Of a DNA stretch of 47,326 nucleotides, positions 40,703 through 47,326 are shown in pieces (position 1 is the stretch's first letter; each line of letters starts with the position of its first letter). The stretch lies in assembly GCA_029977865.1 (NCBI GenBank), contig JAPOKA010000016.1, positions 1 to 47,326 on the forward strand, written 5' to 3'. Both the position numbers and the translations under genes were made by a program. The notes beneath the pieces are model-generated. The model searched no databases and had not been told where the DNA came from. It saw only the letters and a program-made list of their open reading frames with translations. This DNA is from a bacterium (GTDB lineage Bacteria > Planctomycetota > Phycisphaerae > Phycisphaerales > SM1A02).

Positions 40703-41547
40703 CGCGATGCCTCCTTCGGCTCCAGCTCGTCGCCACCGGCTGGGCCACCGCAGTCGCCGTCGGGTTCTTCGCCCCTTCCGCCCGCGGTCAGGAAGCGATC
40801 TGGATGCCCGCGGCGACCCAGCCATCGCCGCAGCAGTGGATCCTGACCGAGAAGGCCCGCTACTACCGCTTTCGCAGCGACGGCAACGCCGACGCGGTCC
40901 AGTCGATCATGGCCATGGAGACCTCGCTGGCCTACGGGATCGTTCCGCGGCTCTCGGCGCAACTCGACCTTCCCGCCTACTGGAAGCAGTCGGGATCGCC
41001 GCAGTCGATCACCGCGGGAGTCGGCGATCTCTCGATGTCGCTCAAGCTGCGGATCCTTCAGGAGGACCTCGGCCCGGTCGACACGCTCCGCGCCGCCGCG
41101 ATCGGTGGAATCATGGTGCCGACCGGCACCGACGGATTCGGAAGCACCTCCTTCAACCCGTACCTCGGCGGCGTGCTCACTGGGATCTTCGGCCGACACG
41201 GCGTGAACCTGTCGGCGACGTGGGTCTTCACCACCGGCGCAACCTTCGACCCGATCTTCGCCGGAGAGACCAATGCCGACCTTCTCCGCTTCAACGCGTC
41301 CTATGTGTTTCGACTCTCGCCCGAAACCTACACCGAGGTGCACGAGCCGGCGCTCTATGTGACCGGAGAGTTTCTCGGCGAGTGGGAGACCGATGGCCAG
41401 TACGAGCTCTTTCTCGCACCCGGACTGCTGTGGGAAGCCCAATGGGCGGCGTTGGAGCTGTCGCTGCGGATTCCCGTCAGCCAGCAGGTCAGCAACCGCC
41501 CCGAGTCGGCGTGGGCGGTGAACTTCGGAGTGCGACTTCTGTTCTGA
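40699..41547 (+). CDS. Outer-membrane beta-barrel-like protein of the metal module
   Basis: This 282-aa protein has a signal peptide (LVATGWATAVAVGFFAPSARG). The mature part is made of alternating aromatic/polar strands (MAMETSLAYGIVPRLSAQLDLP, VGDLSMSLKLRIL, NLSATWVFTTGATF) and ends ...NFGVRLLF. The terminal Phe after alternating hydrophobics is the BAM signature of outer-membrane barrels. It resembles transporter/MetA-pathway-like porins often annotated near metal genes. It may be the outer-membrane exit or entry pore for the metal handled by the HMA lipoprotein, whose stop it overlaps. Confidence 0.7.
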   Translation: MTRCLLRLQLVATGWATAVAVGFFAPSARGQEAIWMPAATQPSPQQWILTEKARYYRFRSDGNADAVQSIMAMETSLAYGIVPRLSAQLDLPAYWKQSGSPQSITAGVGDLSMSLKLRILQEDLGPVDTLRAAAIGGIMVPTGTDGFGSTSFNPYLGGVLTGIFGRHGVNLSATWVFTTGATFDPIFAGETNADLLRFNASYVFRLSPETYTEVHEPALYVTGEFLGEWETDGQYELFLAPGLLWEAQWAALELSLRIPVSQQVSNRPESAWAVNFGVRLLF

Positions 41548-41637
41548 GCAGATCTTCGATGCGAGTCGGCAGGCGGTCCCGAGGCCGTCAGGACGGAGCT
41601 TCCGGCGGTTGGGACGATCGTGGAACCGATCGGTCGG

Positions 41638-42843
41638 TCACGACTCAAGCCGCAGCAGCACCAGTTCCCGCCGGACCACTGCGACCTCGAGGCCGGTGGC
41701 TGCCACGATCGCCTCGGCGATCGACGGCTCGTCGCCACGAAGGCCGCGGAGCGCTTCACGCACGAGGTGTCGGGGACCGGACCGAGTTCCCGGGCGATTC
41801 CAAGGTCGCGTCTCGCGTCGCTCCGCCGCCCCGTGCAGCAGGATCCCGGCCGAGGCCAGTTGCTCGCAGAGATCCTCGACACCGGTCACCATCGCAGCCC
41901 ACCCCTCGCGGATCGCCCGCAGACAGCCGGCCGAGTTCGGGGAGTCGACGCGGCCGGGAATCGCCATCGCCTCTCGTCCGTGCTCCTCCACCGCGAGCCG
42001 GGCGGTCACGAGGGCTCCGCTTCGCGCCGCTGCCTCGACCACCAGCACGCCGAGTGCGAGACCCGAGACGATCCGGTTTCGCCGGGGAAAGTGCCCCGGC
42101 CGTGGTTCAGTGGCCATGGGGAACTCGCTGACCACGGCGCCACCTCCCTCGACGATCCCGTCGAAGAGCCGAGCGTGTTCGGGCGGATACGGGCGATCGT
42201 GCCCCGATCCGAGCACGGCGATCGTTCTGCCTCCCGCTCGAATCGCGGCGCGATGGGCCGCGGCATCGATTCCTCGCGCGCCGCCGGAGACGATCGCCAC
42301 CCCTGCTGCCGCCAACGGCGCTGCAAACCGCGCCGCCTGCTCGAGGCCGTAGGCGCTCGCGCGGCGCGACCCCACGATCGCCACGCGAGGCGGATCGACC
42401 CGTCGCGAGGCCGGTGACGCCGGTTGGGTCTCGTCGACATGCGACTCGAGCGGCTGCAGCGGTCCACGGACCCACAGGAGCGGTGGGCAGTCCGGGGTCG
42501 CGGCCAGAAGCGCCGGGTAGTCCGCCTCGAACGGCATGACGAGCCTCACCCCGAGGCGCCCGCAGCATTCGAGTTCTCGTGGCGCCTCGTGGCGAAGGCA
42601 GGCCACCGCCGATCGTTGCCATCGTCGTGCGTTGTCCGCACTCGTCCCAAGCGCAGCCGCAATCGACTCGGGAGCGGCCGAGAGCGCCGACTCAGCGGTC
42701 CCGAACTGCGTGACGAGGCGACTGCAGCGGGCGGACGCGACTCCTTCGGCAAGCAGCCAAGCCGCGCGGGCAAGCCGCTCCGACTCGAGCTCCGCGCAGC
42801 TCGGCCCCGCCAGCATTCCGGGAATCCGCGTGCGATCAGGCAC
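41638..42843 (-). CDS. dprA: DNA-processing protein DprA
   Basis: This 401-aa protein loads RecA onto incoming single-stranded DNA during transformation. The Rossmann core is clear: VAIVGSRRASAYGLEQAARF, IVSGGARGIDAAAHRAAI, AVLGSGHDRPYPPEHARLF, PRRNRIVSGLA and PGRVDSPNSAGC. An N-terminal SAM-like segment and a C-terminal winged-helix-like tail (LEVAVVRRELVLLRL) flank it. The start is uncertain: GTG 42843 has a TACGGT box 6 nt upstream; ATG 42816 is the alternative. The organism may be naturally competent, but DprA alone is not proof. Confidence 0.9.
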   Translation of the reverse strand: MPDRTRIPGMLAGPSCAELESERLARAAWLLAEGVASARCSRLVTQFGTAESALSAAPESIAAALGTSADNARRWQRSAVACLRHEAPRELECCGRLGVRLVMPFEADYPALLAATPDCPPLLWVRGPLQPLESHVDETQPASPASRRVDPPRVAIVGSRRASAYGLEQAARFAAPLAAAGVAIVSGGARGIDAAAHRAAIRAGGRTIAVLGSGHDRPYPPEHARLFDGIVEGGGAVVSEFPMATEPRPGHFPRRNRIVSGLALGVLVVEAAARSGALVTARLAVEEHGREAMAIPGRVDSPNSAGCLRAIREGWAAMVTGVEDLCEQLASAGILLHGAAERRETRPWNRPGTRSGPRHLVREALRGLRGDEPSIAEAIVAATGLEVAVVRRELVLLRLES

Positions 42844-43022
42844 CAACGCACCGTAGTCGTCACCCGTACCGTTTCGGTCGCGGATGCCAAAGTGCAGGCT
42901 GCAAGGAGCACCCGCCAGTCCCTGGCGCCGCCGGGTGCGATCCAACGCTGCTCCACTCGCCGAGCGAGGGGTCGATCACTCCGCAGCGACTCCCACGGGC
43001 TCGCACCCGAACCAAGCCGGGG

Positions 43023-44264
43023 TCAGGAGCCGCCGCCGCGCGACTCGGCAGCCGCACGGCGCAGCAGTTCGCCCACGCGGGTCGCCCACTGATCCCAGTT
43101 GAGTTCTCGTCGGTACCGCGCGTGGGCCTCCACCGACATCTGGCGATACCGCTCCGGATCGGCGGCGATCGACTCGATGGCATCTGCGAACTCGGCCGCC
43201 CCCGCAGCTACCGGCACCACGCGACCGGTCACTCCGTCCTGCACCACGAATGGGAGACCGCCAACATCGGAGACCACCGACGGCCGCCCGAACGCAGCCG
43301 CCTCGATCGGCGCGATCCCGTAAGCCTCGCCGAGCGACGGCTGCAGCGCGATGTGGCTGGTATCGATCGCCCGTCGGTGCCGCGCCTGGTGCTCGCAGTC
43401 GGCAGGGTCGAGGAATCCCAACGCCGAGTCGGGCTCGTTCAGCCGCAAGTCGGATGGAAGCGGGCCGACCAACGTCAGGCTCGCGTTCCAACCTCGCTCT
43501 CGCAGCTCCTTGGTGGCTTCCATGGCAAGCTCGATACGCTTGCGGACTGGATCCACTGCGGTGATGCAGAGCCGCAGGTTCGTTCGCGACGGCGCGTCTC
43601 TCGGGAGCGTGGGCGACTGGTCGTCGGGCGGGAGAAGGTTGGCTCCGAATGGAGTGAGGACGGCACGATCCTCTGGTACCCCGTAGGTGGAGACGGCGCT
43701 TGTGAGCGTCGCCGGGCACGCGAAGCCGGCAAAGCGGACCCTTGCCAGCGCCTCGCGCTCGATCATCCCGGTGACCTCCGCGTAGCTCGGGCCGAGCGCG
43801 GTGTAGGACGGATAGCTCTTGGCGATGATCTCGGCGGTCGCATCGCTGGTGTAGACGATGGGCGCCTTCGACTCGAGATACGCGAGCGGTGAGCTGATGC
43901 AGTTCCCGAAGACCACGTCAGGGCGTTGATGTTCGATTCGTAGCGCAAGCGTCCTTGCGCGGCGTCCGCAGAGTTCCCGATAGACCCTCGCCATGGCGTC
44001 GCCCCGAGAGTTCCAGTTCGAGATCTCGTCGCGAGCGACCAACGCCATCGCTCGATCGAACTGGCGTGCGACCATCCGCATGGCTCGTCCCACGAGGTCT
44101 CGGCGGACCGCCAGCCCCGACTCGAATCGCCCGAGATCGATCACCTCGAAGTCTGCCCGCTCCAACGCCGACAGCATGCTGTAGGGCATGCCGGAGAGCG
44201 ACCTCGGGTTTCGGGGGTCTTGCAGACTCACGAACCCAACTCTCAGGCGTTCCTTGATCGGCAC
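43023..44264 (-). CDS. GT4-family glycosyltransferase
   Basis: This 413-aa GT-B enzyme has an N-terminal acceptor domain (LRVGFVSLQDPRNPRSLSGMP) and a C-terminal donor domain with LTLVGPLPSD, HIALQPSLGEAYGIAPIEAAAFGRP and VVSDVGGLPFVV. The ExxxxxxxE pair (GEAYGIAPIE) is the GT4 nucleotide-sugar motif. It probably retains the donor anomer and acts on polysaccharide or glycoconjugate synthesis. GTG 44264 was chosen for its GAGG site; the frame stays open to GTG 44327. It stands alone with no other glycan genes adjacent. Confidence 0.85.
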   Translation of the reverse strand: MPIKERLRVGFVSLQDPRNPRSLSGMPYSMLSALERADFEVIDLGRFESGLAVRRDLVGRAMRMVARQFDRAMALVARDEISNWNSRGDAMARVYRELCGRRARTLALRIEHQRPDVVFGNCISSPLAYLESKAPIVYTSDATAEIIAKSYPSYTALGPSYAEVTGMIEREALARVRFAGFACPATLTSAVSTYGVPEDRAVLTPFGANLLPPDDQSPTLPRDAPSRTNLRLCITAVDPVRKRIELAMEATKELRERGWNASLTLVGPLPSDLRLNEPDSALGFLDPADCEHQARHRRAIDTSHIALQPSLGEAYGIAPIEAAAFGRPSVVSDVGGLPFVVQDGVTGRVVPVAAGAAEFADAIESIAADPERYRQMSVEAHARYRRELNWDQWATRVGELLRRAAAESRGGGS

Positions 44265-44582
44265 GGCATTCCTCACAGGGGCGGCCACGGGGCGGCCGGC
44301 TAGTTCGGGCAGCTTCGGAGTGGTCACCGCCGCGCTGCACGGCGGCCAACTGCGCTCCGCTCGGATCTCGGTCTTCGCTCAACGAGAATCATGCACCGGA
44401 TTCTCGCCACGGCAGGTCGATTCCGATTGCAATCCTCGAATGGGCTTCGATCGCTCTGCCGCCCCACCCGACGGACGCAGACTTGTCACCTATCGGACCG
44501 CCGGCGCCGGACGCCACCGACTCGGAGCGGATACAGGTCGAGAAGGCGATTCGAGCGCGAGGGCCTGCCTCACAAGCCGGCG
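44265..44582. other. Interval without a supported gene
   Basis: These 318 bp lie between the ABC permease stop and the glycosyltransferase start, both on the minus strand. The open frames here have no family signal or start context. No convincing terminator hairpin was seen. Confidence 0.4.
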
Positions 44583-45626
44583 CTAGAACCGCCTCCCGCG
44601 CTGCACCAGGACCGCGAGGACGATGATCACTCCCTTGACGAAGCCCTGCCAGTAGACCTCGACGCCGCTGGTGACGAGCATCTGCGAGATCATCCCCAGG
44701 ATGAGCACTCCCACCAGCGTGCCCCACACTCGGCCGCGACCACCGGCCATGCTGGTGCCGCCGATCACCACCGCTGCGATCGCATCAAGTTCTGCATAGA
44801 GGCCAAGCTGAGAACTCGAGACCGAGTTCATCCGCGCCATCTGGGTCAATCCGGCGATGCCCGCGCACACGCCGACAATGGTGTACCCCCAGACCCGGAC
44901 CCGCCCTACGGGTATGCCCGAGTACCGGGCGGCGAGCTCGTTTGAGCCCACCGCGACGAAGTGCCGGCCGAGCCGAGTGCGGGAGAGCAGCACCTGCCCG
45001 GCGACGACCACCACCGCCAGCACCACGATGCTCCAGTAGATCGTGAGCGGCTGGCCGTTGCCGACGGTGAGCCCGGGCACCGGAATGCCCCCGCGACCGA
45101 TGGACTGCAGGAACTCGCCGCTCGATGAACGGATCTCACCGCCCTTGGCCAGCGCCAGCGTCACCGAGCGAAAACCCACCAGCCCCGCGAGCGTGGCGAT
45201 GAAGGCCGGAATGCGACCCACCGTGACCATCAGGCCGTTGAGTGCACCGCAGGCGGCACCGACGGCGACGCCGGTGGCAAGTCCGATCCAGACCGCGCCC
45301 ACCTCACCCATGCCTTCGCCCGCGGTTCCGATCAACCCGTTGAGCGTCATCATCGCGAGCGCTGCGGCGAAGGCCATGACCGCACCGACCGACAGATCGA
45401 TGCCGCCGGCGATGATCACCAAGGTCATGCCTACCGCGATGATGCCGGTTGCGGCGTTCTGGTTGAGCAGGTTGCGGAGGCTCTCCGGCTTCAGGAAGAC
45501 CTCGCCCTGCCAGATCGCGTTGGCCGCGAAGAGCAGCGCAAACGCAACCAGCACGCCGTAACGCTCGAGAAAATCGACGATGCGATGACCCACCGAGTGC
45601 GTCGATCCTGTGGTCGCGTGCTTCAT
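44583..45626 (-). CDS. Ribose/xylose-type ABC transporter permease
   Basis: This 347-aa membrane protein has about nine or ten helices. Family signals are FLKPESLRNLLNQNAATGIIAVGMTLVI, IAGGIDLSVGAVMAFAA, GRHFVAVGSNELAARYSGI, and GGTSMAGGRGRVWGTLVG, as in RbsC, XylH and AraH. It forms the channel for a sugar or related carbohydrate. ATG 45626 overlaps the stop of the ATPase gene (ATGA). Confidence 0.92.
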   Translation of the reverse strand: MKHATTGSTHSVGHRIVDFLERYGVLVAFALLFAANAIWQGEVFLKPESLRNLLNQNAATGIIAVGMTLVIIAGGIDLSVGAVMAFAAALAMMTLNGLIGTAGEGMGEVGAVWIGLATGVAVGAACGALNGLMVTVGRIPAFIATLAGLVGFRSVTLALAKGGEIRSSSGEFLQSIGRGGIPVPGLTVGNGQPLTIYWSIVVLAVVVVAGQVLLSRTRLGRHFVAVGSNELAARYSGIPVGRVRVWGYTIVGVCAGIAGLTQMARMNSVSSSQLGLYAELDAIAAVVIGGTSMAGGRGRVWGTLVGVLILGMISQMLVTSGVEVYWQGFVKGVIIVLAVLVQRGRRF

Positions 45627-47134
45627 GCGGCGGTGTGCTCCGGTCCGGGTCGATCCGACTCCTTGACGCCGGCGGCCAGGCGCATGATCGCGTCCTCGCT
45701 GGCGGTCTCTCCGTCGAGCACGCCCGCCAACCGACCGCTCCGCAGCACCGCGATGCGGTGGCAGAGGCCCAGCAGTTCCGGGAGTTCGCTCGAGATGAGC
45801 AGGCAGGCGAGGCCGTCCGCAGCCAGTCGATGGATCAGCCGATAGATCTCGCGCTTGGCCCCGACGTCGACGCCGCGGGTCGGCTCGTCGAGTAGCAGCA
45901 CCCGCGGCTGCGCATCGAGCCACTTCGCCAGCGCGAGCTTCTGCTGGTTGCCACCCGAGAGGGTGCGGATCGCGGCTGCCTCCTCGGGCGCCTTGGCAGC
46001 AAGGTCGCGCCGCCAGCCCTCGAAGGCCTCGCGCTCGCGAGTCCGGCGCGGAAAGATCCGCCCGTAGGCGGCGAGATTCGCCAAGGTCACGTTCTCGCGG
46101 CAGTTCATGTCCAGAAGAACGCCGCGACCCTTGCGGTCCTCGGACAGGTAGGCCACGCCGGCCGCGAGGGCCTGCGCCGGCCCTCGAAAGCGCCGCGCGA
46201 CTCCCTCGACTTCGATCGAACCGCCGCTCGCTCGATGCAGGCCCACCACCGTCTCCGCGACTTCGGTTCGACCGCTTCCCACCAGTCCTGCAAGTCCGAC
46301 GATCTCTCCGGGCCCGATCGACAGCGAGACCTGCTCGAAGCAGCCGCGACGGACCAGATTGCGCAGGTGAATCCGGGGTGGCCCCGGCGGCGGAGCAGCG
46401 CGAGGCGGAAAGACCTCGGTCAGTTCGCGGCCGACCATGAGTGCGGCAAGGCGGGCTTCGTCGGACTCGTCGGGGTGGGTCGCTGCCACCAGTCGCCCGT
46501 CGCGCAGCACGCTGATGCGATCGCAGAGCGCCCGCACCTCCGGAAGCAGATGGGAGATGTAGATGACGGTCGCTCCGGCGGTGCGCAAGCGGCGGATGAG
46601 GCCGAAGAGCGAGGCGGTCTCGCGCTCCGAGAGCACCGCGGTCGGCTCGTCCATGATCAGGATCCGGGCCTGCTGCGAGAGCGCCTTGGCGATCTCGACG
46701 AGTTGCTGCTGCGCGACCGGCAGGCTCCGCACCTGCAGCCGGGGATCGAGGTCGCATCCGACCTCGGCGAGATGCTGCCGAGTCTGCTCGGCCATCTCGT
46801 CGCGGCGAAGGAACCCCGCCCGCCTCGGTTCGCGGCCAAGTAGCACGTTCTCGGCGATCGAAAGGTCGCCGACGAGGTTGAGTTCCTGATGGATCATGGC
46901 GACCCCGCGGCGCATGGCCTCGCGGACATCGCGGGGCCCGTAGCGTTCGCCATCGAGGGTCATGGCCCCGGCGTCGGGACGCTCGAGCCCGGCGAGGATC
47001 TTCATGAGCGTGCTCTTGCCCGCTCCGTTCTCGCCGATCACGCCATGCACCTCGCCCGCGGCGAACTCGATAGTGACCCGATCCAGGGCCTGCACGGCGG
47101 GATAGCTCTTGGAGACGCCGTCGGCGCGAAGCAT
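45623..47134 (-). CDS. Ribose-type ABC transporter ATP-binding protein with two ABC domains
   Basis: This is a 503-aa protein of the RbsA/MglA/XylG type. Domain 1 (residues 1-230) has Walker A GENGAGKST, a degenerate signature PVAQQQLVEIAKAL, and ILIMDEPTA. Domain 2 has the altered P-loop GLVGSGRTEV usual in this family, signature LSGGNQQKLALAKWL and VLLLDEPTRGVD. It powers sugar import with the overlapping permease. ATG 47134 follows a TATCTT box by 6 nt; the frame is open to 47260 but that extension is not family-like. No substrate-binding protein gene is in the window. Confidence 0.92.
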   Translation of the reverse strand: MLRADGVSKSYPAVQALDRVTIEFAAGEVHGVIGENGAGKSTLMKILAGLERPDAGAMTLDGERYGPRDVREAMRRGVAMIHQELNLVGDLSIAENVLLGREPRRAGFLRRDEMAEQTRQHLAEVGCDLDPRLQVRSLPVAQQQLVEIAKALSQQARILIMDEPTAVLSERETASLFGLIRRLRTAGATVIYISHLLPEVRALCDRISVLRDGRLVAATHPDESDEARLAALMVGRELTEVFPPRAAPPPGPPRIHLRNLVRRGCFEQVSLSIGPGEIVGLAGLVGSGRTEVAETVVGLHRASGGSIEVEGVARRFRGPAQALAAGVAYLSEDRKGRGVLLDMNCRENVTLANLAAYGRIFPRRTREREAFEGWRRDLAAKAPEEAAAIRTLSGGNQQKLALAKWLDAQPRVLLLDEPTRGVDVGAKREIYRLIHRLAADGLACLLISSELPELLGLCHRIAVLRSGRLAGVLDGETASEDAIMRLAAGVKESDRPGPEHTAA

Positions 47135-47140
47135 CGTCGG

Positions 47141-47146
47141 AAGATA
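47141..47146 (-). promoter_or_regulatory. Candidate -10 box (TATCTT) for a leaderless ABC operon transcript
   Basis: On the minus strand TATCTT, then CCGACG, then ATG 47134. No Shine-Dalgarno sequence lies in between. Confidence 0.4.
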
Positions 47147-47326
47147 GCGGAGCCGGTCCTGGCGAAGCTGCGGCGATGGAAACTCGATCGCGGCCCCTGC
47201 GACTGTCGCGGCGGCCGTCAAGGCCGCGTCGGAACCGATGGGCATGCCTCCGCCATTCACCGGCGAGGTGAACCAGCCGCGCCATCGACCTCAGACTCGC
47301 GCGAGGCGGCGGCGGCACTTTCCAAA

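Noticed and set aside
44583-47318. One continuous 911-codon open frame that would fuse a long Arg/Pro-rich protein to the ABC permease
   Set aside because: Its upstream two-thirds is an out-of-frame reading of the ABC ATPase gene; the ATPase motifs are in another frame and the permease has its own ATG at 45626.

Overview
This is a GC-rich (roughly two-thirds G+C) bacterial chromosome segment with about 40 recognisable genes on both strands. No tRNA, rRNA, CRISPR array, insertion sequence or phage gene was seen. The gene content points to a member of the Planctomycetota, probably Phycisphaerae-like. The pointers are two exported proteins with PEP-CTERM-like tails, a ThuA-domain protein, a fibro-slime domain protein, a type III polyketide synthase beside a flavoprotein, futalosine-pathway MqnA, and a Rho factor with a long basic disordered N-terminus. 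This placement is inference from gene content, not from a marker-gene comparison.

Layout. 1-5000: mostly minus strand. A TatD-like (EboB-like) hydrolase cut by the window edge overlaps a small unknown protein; next come a secreted trypsin-like protease, a ThuA-domain protein and a PEP-CTERM-like exported protein. 5460-8204: a GNAT acetyltransferase (+), a MoxR AAA ATPase (-) and a second PEP-CTERM-like protein (-). 8560-14714: a minus-strand run in which a flavoprotein, a type III polyketide synthase and MqnA overlap by 4 bp each, followed by a putative sigma-like regulator; alanine racemase lies just upstream. 15047-22740: plus strand, with a DEAD-box helicase, PsuG overlapping rho, two MCE/MlaD proteins and a SpoU methyltransferase, the last three joined by GTGA overlaps. 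22750-24090: murA (-), convergent with the methyltransferase. 24308-26252: fibro-slime protein and a plant-type ferredoxin-NADP reductase (+). 26338-27898: rpsG, rpsL and rnhA (-).

28089-35136 is a fatty-acid synthesis cluster: rpmF-plsX-fabH-fabD, then a tiny lipoprotein gene with an apparent frame change, a proline-rich lipoprotein between two terminators, and fabG-acpP-fabF. fabG has no normal start codon; an ATC fits best. 35379-38547: a GH15 glucoamylase-type enzyme and a cobalamin-binding protein with the CarH-type Wx9EH light-sensor motif but no DNA-binding domain. 38579-39661: an FMN-dependent 2-hydroxy-acid oxidase (-). 39828-41547: a three-gene envelope metal module (Cys-rich exported peptide, HMA-domain lipoprotein, outer-membrane protein). 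41638-47134: dprA, a GT4 glycosyltransferase, and a ribose-type ABC permease and ATPase (-).

The most unusual points are the metal module, the PKS-flavoprotein-MqnA-regulator operon, the ATC start of fabG, the frame-disrupted mini-lipoprotein, the light-sensor-like B12 protein without an HTH, and a recurring -10 box placed 6-7 nt before start codons, which suggests that leaderless transcripts are common here.
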